Source of the DNA: JAUVZL01 sp965603515
Lineage (GTDB): Bacteria > Hydrothermota > Tepidihabitantia > SM23-42
Assembly (NCBI GenBank): GCA_965603515.1
Contig: CBFDDH010000004.1
Coordinates: 34,358-98,357 of the forward strand
Reading direction: 5' to 3'
DNA length: 64,000 nucleotides
Shown: positions 22,210 through 30,081 of the stretch, piece after piece
How the letters are laid out: every line of letters begins with the position of its first letter
Position numbering within the stretch: position 1 is the first letter of the stretch
Notes under the pieces: model-generated
Databases searched by the model: none
What the model was told of the DNA's origin: nothing
The model's input: only the letters and a program-made list of their open reading frames with translations
Translations under genes and position numbers: made by a program

Positions 22210-24251
22210 TTAGCTTCTTCTTTTACTTTTTTCGTTGCCTCAATAATACGCTTGGTTATCTCCTTGGGTACTTCTTCGTAATGGTGGAATTTCATATTGA
22301 AATAACCCCTACCTTGAGTCATTGACCGCAGACTCGTAGAGTACTTATACATCTCTCCTTCTGGAACCAAGGCTTTTATTCGTTGAACCTTTCCTTCACC
22401 TTCCATGCCCATTATTCTACCGCGACGGCTGTTCAGGTCGCCAATTACATCGCCCATGAATGATTCAGGTACAAAGACGAACACTTCACAGACAGGCTCT
22501 AACAAGACAACACTGCCTTTTTCAGCATTTGCTTTCATTGCTACGCTTGCAGCGATTTTGAAAGCGATGTCTGATGAATCTACGGCATGGTACGAACCAT
22601 CAAATACAGTGACTTTTATATCGGTAAGCGGATACCCCGCAATACAACCGTTCTCGAGCGATTCCTTCACGCCCTTTTCCACCGACGGAATAAAGCGTGA
22701 GGGGATAGAGCCACCAACTACTTTATTAACAAATTCGAAACCCGCGTTTCTTTCACATGGTTCGACTCTTAGCCAGCAATCACCGAATTGACCGTGTCCA
22801 CCAGTCTGTTTTTTGTACTTACCCTGTGCCTCGCTTTTTCTGGTGAACGTTTCCCGGTATTTGATTCTGGGTTTGGTGAGGTCCACACTTACACCGTATT
22901 TCCTTTTTAACCTTGCAAGGATAGTGTCGAGATGAAGTTCACCAAGACCTGAAATGATGAGTTGTGAGATCTCCGGATCAAACGCAAATGTGAACGTCGG
23001 ATCTTCATCATGGAGACGCGTCAGACCGCTCGAGACTTTTTCCTCATCGCCCTTTGCTTTTGGTATGATAGCCATTGATATCGAGGGGGCTGGAAATTCG
23101 GTTTTTGGTAAGAACCCACTTGTTTTTGGTGCAATCAATGTATCGCAAGTATGCGTGTTCTTTAATTTAACAAACCCAGCTAGCATCCCGCTGGAAACCT
23201 GCGAAATCTCCTTTCTTTCCTTACCTTTGATCAGAAACATCTGATTTATCTTTTCGTCACTGGATTGCGTTGAGTTTTTCACTATGTCGCCGCTTTTTAC
23301 AACCCCAGACAGCAATTTGACATAGCATAGTTCTCCAAGATGAGGCTCAACCGATGTTTTAAAAACATAGCCAATAAGAGATGCGTCATCAGAACGTTTC
23401 ACGACTTGCTCGCCAAGTTTTATATCTGGTAACATATCAGGTTGTGGTGCGAATTCAACAACCGCATCGAGGAGATTCTGGATACCAATAAGATCTAAGC
23501 CTTCACCGGCAAGGCATAGAGCGATTCGCCCTTGTACAACACCCGTTCTTATTATTTCGGTGCATTCAGGCAACGCAATTTTCTGTCCTTCGACGTACTT
23601 GTTCATCAGGGCGTCATTATTTTCAGCTGCCGCTTCGATGATCTTTTCTATATACTCAGATACTTTGTCCTTTGTTTCAGGTGGTATTTTTTCTTCTTTA
23701 CCTTTTTCCGCAAATCCTTTGTTCTGTACAATATCCACCACCCCACGGAAGTTAGTACTTGCACCGATAGGGATAGTTAAAGGCATTATACTCTTTTTCG
23801 TAATTTCACTGAGCGCCGAAAATAAGCTGTAGAAATCAGCATTTTCCTTTTTTAGCTTATTGATAAAAAATATCACCGGCAGATTTTTTTCTTCTATTCT
23901 CTGAAGCAATCTTTCAGTCCCTACTTCAATTCCGCCGACTGCATCAATGACCATAATAGCACAGTCCACGGCCTCGATACCACTGATCGCCTCGCCGATA
24001 AAATCTGAATAACCAGGTGTGTCGATTAAGTTGATAGTTACATCCTTGTAGTCGAAAGTAGCTAACCCAAGACTAAGACTACAAAGCCGGTCAATCTCTT
24101 CTGGATCAGAATCGAAAACAGACGTTTTTTCAGTAACTTTTCCGAATCTACTGTTTGCGCCAGCGAGATACAAGAGTGCGTCAGCAATCGTTGTCTTACC
24201 ACAGCTGGCATGTCCGAAAAGACCGATATTCCTGATGGCTTTAGCCGCCAT
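22206..24251 (-). CDS. EF-G-like translational GTPase with altered G motifs
   Basis: At 681 residues it has all five EF-G domains. However, G1 is GHASCGKT (residues 13-20) rather than the usual GHIDAGKT, and the guanine-specificity motif NKMD is replaced by NKLK (in FFINKLKKENADF). These changes mark the EF-G-like/EF-G-2 branch rather than the main elongation factor, which should be elsewhere in the genome. DTPGYSDF and the domain IV region ESFMGDVIGDLNSRRGRIMG are intact. It follows V-ATPase subunit E by 11 bases and precedes lgt, so it is cotranscribed with the V-ATPase. Confidence 0.88.
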   Translation of the reverse strand: MAAKAIRNIGLFGHASCGKTTIADALLYLAGANSRFGKVTEKTSVFDSDPEEIDRLCSLSLGLATFDYKDVTINLIDTPGYSDFIGEAISGIEAVDCAIMVIDAVGGIEVGTERLLQRIEEKNLPVIFFINKLKKENADFYSLFSALSEITKKSIMPLTIPIGASTNFRGVVDIVQNKGFAEKGKEEKIPPETKDKVSEYIEKIIEAAAENNDALMNKYVEGQKIALPECTEIIRTGVVQGRIALCLAGEGLDLIGIQNLLDAVVEFAPQPDMLPDIKLGEQVVKRSDDASLIGYVFKTSVEPHLGELCYVKLLSGVVKSGDIVKNSTQSSDEKINQMFLIKGKERKEISQVSSGMLAGFVKLKNTHTCDTLIAPKTSGFLPKTEFPAPSISMAIIPKAKGDEEKVSSGLTRLHDEDPTFTFAFDPEISQLIISGLGELHLDTILARLKRKYGVSVDLTKPRIKYRETFTRKSEAQGKYKKQTGGHGQFGDCWLRVEPCERNAGFEFVNKVVGGSIPSRFIPSVEKGVKESLENGCIAGYPLTDIKVTVFDGSYHAVDSSDIAFKIAASVAMKANAEKGSVVLLEPVCEVFVFVPESFMGDVIGDLNSRRGRIMGMEGEGKVQRIKALVPEGEMYKYSTSLRSMTQGRGYFNMKFHHYEEVPKEITKRIIEATKKVKEEAK

Positions 24252-24262
24252 TTGTACCCCCT

Positions 24263-24826
24263 TTAGATAAGCACCCTGGAAACAGCAATTGTAAGATGGT
24301 CTTTTAAGATTTCACGGATTATATCTAGCGAGCCATGATAGATAATTCTATCTTTCTTGATCCTAACACCACCGGGGATTTCATCGTTTACAGTGACTGT
24401 AAATTCGTATCCTTGGCTCTTCAAGAATTTCTCCAAGTCAGAGCCGTAGCGCTTCCAATCTGCCTTGCTGACTATCAATGTGCCGTCTTTTCTGCCGCTT
24501 TGTTTCACTAGGGCCTTTAAAAAGCCCAGGTATTCTTTTTGAGCGCTCAGATCATTCAATGCTTCATCAATAACAGCATTTATAAGTCTTCCTTTTTCAG
24601 CAACCATTCTTCTATTAAACTCAAGTTTCTTCTGGGAAACAAGCCGAAGATATTCTGTTCTCTTCGCCAGTTTTACATCATTTTCAATTTGGGCTTTCTG
24701 AAGAGTGATGCTTTCATCATAGCCTTTCTTGATTTCTACGGTTGCTTCGCGGTGTTTAGCAAGAACTTCCTGAGCCTCTTTTTTCGCATCGGCAAGGATT
24801 TTTTCGGTGACTTTCTGCGTAGCCAT
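24263..24826 (-). CDS. atpE: V-type ATP synthase subunit E
   Basis: A 187-residue peripheral-stalk subunit. The N-terminal 100 residues form a long charged helix (ILADAKKEAQEVLAKHREA) and the C-terminal 85 residues form the mixed alpha/beta head, with GGVRIKKDRIIYHGSLDIIRE, a typical E-subunit region. With subunit G/H it links the V1 head to subunit I. It begins one base after the subunit K stop. Catalytic subunits A and B, which usually follow, are not here. Confidence 0.85.
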   Translation of the reverse strand: MATQKVTEKILADAKKEAQEVLAKHREATVEIKKGYDESITLQKAQIENDVKLAKRTEYLRLVSQKKLEFNRRMVAEKGRLINAVIDEALNDLSAQKEYLGFLKALVKQSGRKDGTLIVSKADWKRYGSDLEKFLKSQGYEFTVTVNDEIPGGVRIKKDRIIYHGSLDIIREILKDHLTIAVSRVLI

Positions 24827-24827
24827 G

Positions 24828-25307
24828 TCAAATCTTCATCTGGACGACTGCCAGGATGGTGACGATAAGACCCAAGACAGCATAGAACTCAACGAGAATT
24901 CCATAGATCATTGCCTTTGCCGCTTCGGTGGGTCTCTTTGCAACCATTTCGACACCGGCAGTACATACTTTCCCCTGCCAAATCGCGGAAACCAGGCAGG
25001 CTATTGCAACAGGCAGCGCAGCGAAGAAAATCTGAAGTCCCTGCTGTAGTGTTAAAGTAATAATTTCACCGCCGAAAATGCCGATTTTCTGCAAGACCAT
25101 AAATGCACCAATAAAACCATAGACACCCTGGGTTCCAGGTAACGCAACCAGGATCAAGAGACTTCCAAATTTTTCAGGATCCTCGCTCAAGACACCGTTT
25201 GCAGCTTGAGCAGCATAACCTATCCCAATCGCTGAACCAATTCCACCAAGTATAGCGGCTAGCGCGCCGCCTGCAATTGCTACAGCTAAACCATAAGATT
25301 CCACCAT
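24828..25307 (-). CDS. atpK: V-type ATP synthase subunit K (sodium-binding ring)
   Basis: This is the membrane rotor subunit: 159 residues forming two hairpins (four helices), the duplicated 16-kDa type. The five residues that bind sodium in Enterococcus hirae NtpK (L61, T64, Q65, Q110, E139) all have equivalents: L56, T59 and Q60 in LPGTQGVYGF, Q111 in WQGKV, and E140 in LVEFYAVLG. Only the second hairpin has the carboxylate. This points to a Na+-translocating enzyme. AGGAGG precedes the ATG. Confidence 0.93.
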   Translation of the reverse strand: MVESYGLAVAIAGGALAAILGGIGSAIGIGYAAQAANGVLSEDPEKFGSLLILVALPGTQGVYGFIGAFMVLQKIGIFGGEIITLTLQQGLQIFFAALPVAIACLVSAIWQGKVCTAGVEMVAKRPTEAAKAMIYGILVEFYAVLGLIVTILAVVQMKI

Positions 25308-25418
25308 TATTCCTCCTAATAGTAATAAATACCTAAATGCCTAAAATGCATTGTCCGATTCTTAATCTGGAAATAACTAATGCTCAAGTCTAACATCCAA
25401 GATTTTGTCAAATCCTCT

Positions 25419-27506
25419 CTATTTGATCTCAACATAATTAGTTTTAAAACCAAAAGGTCTAAATGGTTTGCTCCCACCACTGTAAAATCTCCCAAAGAAT
25501 TCAATGTATTGTAAACGCATGGTATGTATGAACCCACCAAGTGCGTTGATCGCAAGATTGAAAAGATGGCTCGGGATGAGTATGATTACTACTAATATCA
25601 CACCAACTATGGGAATGTCAGTGAGCATCCATGCGATCTTATTAATGGCGATGGCGATAACACCTGTAACCATACCTAATGCCATTAGTCGAACATATGA
25701 TAAAAGCACTCCAAGGTAGCTTGAAATACCATAGAGATTGTAAACTCCCCAAGCGATTTTGCCTAAAGCGGCTTTCGATTTTTTGAAGCGCGTGATCTCA
25801 AATAAGACCAAAGGTATGAGTCCCCAATATGCAAAACGTGGAATCTGGAGAATATACTGGAATTGCATGAGTTTACCAGCGGTACTTGTAGCCAAGTACC
25901 AAATAAACCAGATAATGAATGCCCATACTATTTGATCAATAGGCTGTGGTTTGCCTTCAGGGTGTGAGGCTACAATGATTGATATAATGCAAAACCACAT
26001 TACAATTTCCAGAATTGCTTTTGCGATTATCGAGGAACTGAAAACTGCAAAATATAAAGCTATAGAAGGTATGAGAAGAAACCAGGTAAGATTGGCAAAG
26101 ATTGCTTGTCCGTATTCGCCGTTTTTTAAACTGTCGACTATTTCTATGGCAATACCGATCATCATGTGAATGAATCCCAATCCGAGAGCAAGACCAATAA
26201 ATACCATTGGCTGCTCAATCGGATCAAAGAGCATAAGAAAATCTCTGAAGCGTATGAGTGGAGCAAAGCCGATGTAATTGAAAAGATCACCCAACCAACC
26301 GCCAACCATTGCACCGGCAAGTATAGTAAGGATACCTCCAACCAACAAAATCCTGAACAGACTTTTGTCTCCGGATACCTTTTTCATTAAATACAAAGAA
26401 ATGAGAATTAATAATATGCCGTATACCGCATCAGTTATGCATAATCCAAACATTATCGGAAAAAAGACGGCAAGAAACGGTGTCGGGTCATACTCCTTTG
26501 AATCGGGCATGCTGTATAGTTTAACAAGCATTTCATAGGGCTTACTGAACTTGGCATTCTGGAGAGCAACTGGTGGTTGTTCATCAGTGTCCCGGTCGAT
26601 TTTTTCATAGAAAGCAAATCCGTGTTTCTCTACAAGAGCATCCAGTCGTTTAATGTGACGTTTGAGCACCCATCCAATAATACTGGTTGTTCTTATAGTT
26701 TCAGGCAAAGCCTCAGCAACCTCTTTTTTTCTGCCTTCATTGGCGAGCAGGTCTGAAGTTGTTTCTAAGCTATTAATTTCTTTTGACAATCCTATCTTTT
26801 TCTCATTAAGTCTCTCGATCCGGTGTTTTGTTTCTTGTACTTCTTTTTTGAATAGCCGGATGAGTTTCTCCGGTGTTCCAGTATTGTCCTTGAAATCCAC
26901 TATTTCACAATTGTTTTCGATGATTTTTGCGCGTAATTGAGCACTTTCATCTTTTTTAGCAAAGTATATATCATACGAAACTGAACCGGATGTATTTATG
27001 TGTTCTCTAGAATATGGGATATTTTCGATATTTTCAGACAGTTTTTCCAGAGTTTCTTTTGATGGTATGATTACAGGTAAAGCATCCGTTTCCTTGAAAG
27101 ATTTTAAGATACTTATATTCCTATTGAACCCCACCCACGGTGTAAGTAAACTGATATTTTCTTCCACTTGATGTAGCCGCGCGATACTTCTCTTCCTTTC
27201 GTTCTTAACTGTCTCAAGCTCGGCGACTATTTTCTCATGATCATAGGATTCCACTGCCTTCACAAAAGTTTCATATCTCATCGGGCGTTTGATACTAAAA
27301 AACATCGAAAGTGGATTTTTTTTCTTGAGTACCGAAATTTGATTTAAAGCATCATCTATTCGGTTGAGTTCTTCATTTGTTTTAGACGCTGATTCTTCCA
27401 GCTCGCTTATATGTACGATTCCTTCTTTCTGTAAATCATGGAGGAACTCGTCTTTCACGCTTTTATGAACAATAATATGAACTTTTTCTATTGGGACAAT
27501 GGCCAT
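25419..27506 (-). CDS. atpI: V-type ATP synthase subunit I
   Basis: The 695-residue stator subunit carries the ion half-channels, as the a subunit does in F-type enzymes. The N-terminal half (about residues 1-330) is soluble with coiled-coil stretches; the C-terminal half has seven or eight transmembrane helices, beginning FLAVFFPIMFGLCITDAVYG. SYLGVLLSYVRLMALGM with its essential Arg and the final LQYIEFFGRFYSGGSKPFRPF are highly typical. It overlaps the upstream G/H gene by 19 bases. Confidence 0.93.
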   Translation of the reverse strand: MAIVPIEKVHIIVHKSVKDEFLHDLQKEGIVHISELEESASKTNEELNRIDDALNQISVLKKKNPLSMFFSIKRPMRYETFVKAVESYDHEKIVAELETVKNERKRSIARLHQVEENISLLTPWVGFNRNISILKSFKETDALPVIIPSKETLEKLSENIENIPYSREHINTSGSVSYDIYFAKKDESAQLRAKIIENNCEIVDFKDNTGTPEKLIRLFKKEVQETKHRIERLNEKKIGLSKEINSLETTSDLLANEGRKKEVAEALPETIRTTSIIGWVLKRHIKRLDALVEKHGFAFYEKIDRDTDEQPPVALQNAKFSKPYEMLVKLYSMPDSKEYDPTPFLAVFFPIMFGLCITDAVYGILLILISLYLMKKVSGDKSLFRILLVGGILTILAGAMVGGWLGDLFNYIGFAPLIRFRDFLMLFDPIEQPMVFIGLALGLGFIHMMIGIAIEIVDSLKNGEYGQAIFANLTWFLLIPSIALYFAVFSSSIIAKAILEIVMWFCIISIIVASHPEGKPQPIDQIVWAFIIWFIWYLATSTAGKLMQFQYILQIPRFAYWGLIPLVLFEITRFKKSKAALGKIAWGVYNLYGISSYLGVLLSYVRLMALGMVTGVIAIAINKIAWMLTDIPIVGVILVVIILIPSHLFNLAINALGGFIHTMRLQYIEFFGRFYSGGSKPFRPFGFKTNYVEIK

Positions 27507-27808
27507 TTGAGTATAAGATCCCGTACTTCTTTCATTGATTTAGCTTTTTTCTTCTTGTTCTTGTCCTTCATTGCAACAAGGGTTTTATTATATTCCTGCT
27601 CAAGCTTCTTTATCTCTTTATCGGCATCCCTTTTTGCTTCAGCTATTTTCTTTTCCATGAGTTTTTCCCTGAACTCATTCAATGAAGCCAGTTGTTTTTC
27701 GCCTTTTTCCCGTTCCTGTTCGATCAGGGAGCGGCCTTTTTCCTCAGCATCCTGCTTTAGTTTTTCGGCTTGTTCTTCGGCTTTTTTGATATCTTCGATC
27801 AATTTCAT
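27488..27808 (-). CDS. V-type ATP synthase subunit G/H (peripheral stalk)
   Basis: The 106-residue protein is a single long charged helix (EDIKKAEEQAEKLKQDAEEKG onward), as expected for the stalk partner of subunit E. The ATG at 27808 is chosen because a consensus promoter ends only seven bases upstream; nine further codons are open but would start upstream of the predicted transcript. It is the first gene of the run G/H-I-K-E-EF-G-lgt-comF and overlaps subunit I by 19 bases. Confidence 0.75.
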   Translation of the reverse strand: MKLIEDIKKAEEQAEKLKQDAEEKGRSLIEQEREKGEKQLASLNEFREKLMEKKIAEAKRDADKEIKKLEQEYNKTLVAMKDKNKKKKAKSMKEVRDLILKWPLSQ

Positions 27809-27815
27809 AGTGAAT

Positions 27816-27843
27816 ATTGTAGCTAGAAACGACAAAAAGTCAA
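27816..27843 (-). promoter_or_regulatory. V-ATPase operon promoter, leaderless
   Basis: On the minus strand, TTGACT (27843-27838), 16 bases, TACAAT (27821-27816). Seven bases separate the -10 box from ATG 27808. No ribosome binding site is present. Confidence 0.72.
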
Positions 27844-27900
27844 CAGATGGTTTTGTTTTAAATCGGGTGTGGTCTTTACAGAACGGCTATGACCTATACC

Positions 27901-29205
27901 TTATGCCTTCGTTATCTTCCGTGTTTTTCGATCGACCAACACGAAGGCAAAAATACCTATTAGGACTAGAATTGCCGCTGATAGAAATGACATTTTGTAA
28001 GCAAATATCTGACTTGCGCCTGATTTTAGCAAGAGGTCCACGATCGGACCGGCAATAAGGGTACCGGCAACACCCCAGCTCAGGAAAAATGTTGCGTTGA
28101 ACAAGGCGAATTGCTTTCCCCGTTGTTCTGTAGGTATTAACCTTGACGCATAAGAGTATGCTGATGATAGGATCACGACCAAGGAGATACCACCAAGGAA
28201 ATTAGTAATGAAAATGATAACCAAATTCTGGGCAAACACAAACCCCAGCAAATGTATGACTGCGATAATCGAGCCAAACATAAGCAAGGTTGTATCACTG
28301 AATTTCTTAGAGAGCTTTACGACAAAGAGGCCACCGATAAAAATAGCGATTGATTGCATATTGACAATGTAGCCCAAAAGGTTACTGGATACATTGAAAC
28401 CCTCGTTTAATACAAGATATTGAGCTTTTATCAATGCGATTGAATTCCTGCCGAAATTGATGAAGACCATTGCGATCAAAAAAGTGAAAAAGATCTTTGA
28501 ATGGGAGATCACACCAACAATTTTATCTGAGGGCCTGGTAGTTTGTTTGTTCGGTTCATGGCGGTTACCAATACCACCTTCGGGAACGAAGAACATGGGG
28601 ATAGTTGAAATAAGCATGGTTCCAGAGGCGATGAAGAAAAGCAATCCCTGATCAAACCCCCAACCTGCGTAATATCGAGTTAATCCATCATAGGCGAGAC
28701 CGCCAATCCAGACGCCAAGGAGTCTACCAATCGCACCGATACTTGAGAGCTTCCCCTGAATCTCGGTTCGTTGATAGTCTGGATAGAGATCTGAGATTAT
28801 TGCACTCCAACCTATGTTTGACATTGACCAGAATATTTCGACAAAGCACATCCCAAGGATTATCATATAACCAGCCATATAGTTACTGTCAGGTATTGTG
28901 TGGAGAAACCAGACAATACAAGTACTGATTGCTGCAAAGACCTCTCCGAGTATGATAAGAGTGCGGCGTTTTTGGTACTTGTCTGAAATAACACCCCAGA
29001 CAAACCTTTGAAAAACAATATTGAGAATCATGGGGAAAGTTGCAAAAAAGGTTGTTTCTGTGACACTCAAGCCAAGGAAAAAGCGTAGATAAATCGACAA
29101 ATAGCTATAAAATAGCCCTCGTCTGAACATAGCAAGCGACTGAAATGAACCGATACTAATAAATGTCCTTTTTGTTGGTAGATAAATACTTTTTTCAGTC
29201 GTCAT
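27901..29205 (-). CDS. MFS transporter
   Basis: A 434-residue major facilitator protein with about 12 transmembrane helices. The loop between helices 2 and 3 has the MFS signature-like WGVISDKYQKRRTL, and a repeated form (KLSKKFSDTTLL) appears in the second half. There is no feature that reveals the substrate. It follows archease by 16 bases on the same strand. No ribosome binding site precedes the ATG. Confidence 0.85.
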   Translation of the reverse strand: MTTEKSIYLPTKRTFISIGSFQSLAMFRRGLFYSYLSIYLRFFLGLSVTETTFFATFPMILNIVFQRFVWGVISDKYQKRRTLIILGEVFAAISTCIVWFLHTIPDSNYMAGYMIILGMCFVEIFWSMSNIGWSAIISDLYPDYQRTEIQGKLSSIGAIGRLLGVWIGGLAYDGLTRYYAGWGFDQGLLFFIASGTMLISTIPMFFVPEGGIGNRHEPNKQTTRPSDKIVGVISHSKIFFTFLIAMVFINFGRNSIALIKAQYLVLNEGFNVSSNLLGYIVNMQSIAIFIGGLFVVKLSKKFSDTTLLMFGSIIAVIHLLGFVFAQNLVIIFITNFLGGISLVVILSSAYSYASRLIPTEQRGKQFALFNATFFLSWGVAGTLIAGPIVDLLLKSGASQIFAYKMSFLSAAILVLIGIFAFVLVDRKTRKITKA

Positions 29206-29221
29206 AGTTCAGAAGAAAAGG

Positions 29222-29632
29222 CTATACATCAAAGATGATCGTTGCTTTGTAAAGATCATTGACCTTGTTTACTTTAAGATTATGATAGGTTGCATTTTTT
29301 ATTTCGGTTTTTATTTTGTGTCTTTTTACATCGAGCGTGTCACCACAGAGGCGCGCCGATAAATTCAGCTTTTCAATGGAGATATTGTATTCCTGGGGGA
29401 TAAAACTATGCACCGAGAAATGATAGAGTAGTTCTCGGCACCAATCAATGAAGAGTTCTTCGAGCGATTCACTAACGATTTTGATATTGAGTTTTTTTTT
29501 CGACAAGAAATGTCCAGAGACCTGAGTTTCGAAAACAGCAATACCAATATTTTTGAAAAGTTCTTCAGTCGTCTTGGCGTGGACCTCAATACCAAGATCT
29601 GCTGTGTGGTCTATGTACTTATAATTCTTCAT
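29222..29632 (-). CDS. archease
   Basis: Archease activates the RNA ligase RtcB for multiple turnover. The 136-residue protein begins KNYKYIDHTADLGIEVHAKT, with the metal-binding Asp/His block, and ends with the family's VNDLYKATIIFDV, whose Asp is conserved. ATG 29632 is used since the predicted promoter -10 box ends only 15 bases before it; an ATG 11 codons upstream lies inside the promoter. RtcB itself is not in this window. Confidence 0.92.
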   Translation of the reverse strand: MKNYKYIDHTADLGIEVHAKTTEELFKNIGIAVFETQVSGHFLSKKKLNIKIVSESLEELFIDWCRELLYHFSVHSFIPQEYNISIEKLNLSARLCGDTLDVKRHKIKTEIKNATYHNLKVNKVNDLYKATIIFDV

Positions 29633-29647
29633 ATAGCGTGATGCGAA

Positions 29648-29675
29648 AGTGTAGCCAGAAATCATACATTGTCAA
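29648..29675 (-). promoter_or_regulatory. archease promoter
   Basis: On the minus strand, TTGACA (29675-29670), 16 bases, TACACT (29653-29648). The start would lie about 9 bases before ATG 29632, with no ribosome binding site. Confidence 0.65.
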
Positions 29676-30043
29676 TGAATCGAACCACTACAATTGAGTT
29701 CTCGACAGGCTCGAACAGTAATTTATTTATTCTTCGAGCGAGCAGAGCGCTTGCTCGCTACGCCGTGTGGAGGAAGTCGAGAAGTTATCATAGAAAAGGA
29801 TTATCAGATCCGGAATTTACAATCTAAAATGTAGTTATCTCTGCCTGAGATAAACAGGTGATTTATCGGACAAAATTAGACATTATAGGAAACCCTCACC
29901 CTATTCCTCTCCCTTAAAAAGGGAGAGGGTGTATTAATGTGATTATTTTCCTCTCCTCTCTGAGGAGAGGAAAAAGGTGAGGAGTTCATTTGATAAATTC
30001 AAAATCAAGGGATAAAGATGTGTCCAAATTTCTAATGATGACA
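29676..30043. other. intergenic region between archease and the FtrB-SelD gene
   Basis: No gene is seen in this stretch. AGTTCTCGAC (about 29696-29705) and GTCGAGAAGT (about 29777-29786) form inverted arms around a GCGAGCAGAGCGCTTGCTCGC palindrome-like core. A two-hairpin repeat follows at 29893-29983. The rest is featureless AT-rich sequence. Confidence 0.5.
29893..29983. repeat. composite palindromic repeat (gene-less DUF559-type unit)
   Basis: CCTCACCCTATTC, palindrome CTCTCCCTT-AAA-AAGGGAGAG, GGTGTATTAATGTG, a second palindrome TCCTCTCC...GGAGAGGA, then AAAAAGGTGAGGAG. The outer ends CTCACC and GGTGAG are complementary. The left half matches the repeats that flank the DUF559 gene. Confidence 0.6.
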
Positions 30044-30072
30044 TTGACAACATTGCTCTCTTAGTATATAAT
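30044..30072 (+). promoter_or_regulatory. consensus promoter of the FtrB-SelD gene
   Basis: TTGACA (30044-30049), 17 bases, TATAAT (30067-30072): a perfect match at both boxes. The ATG at 30082 is nine bases beyond the -10 box, without a ribosome binding site, so the mRNA should be leaderless. Confidence 0.8.
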
Positions 30073-30081
30073 GCTGTGATT

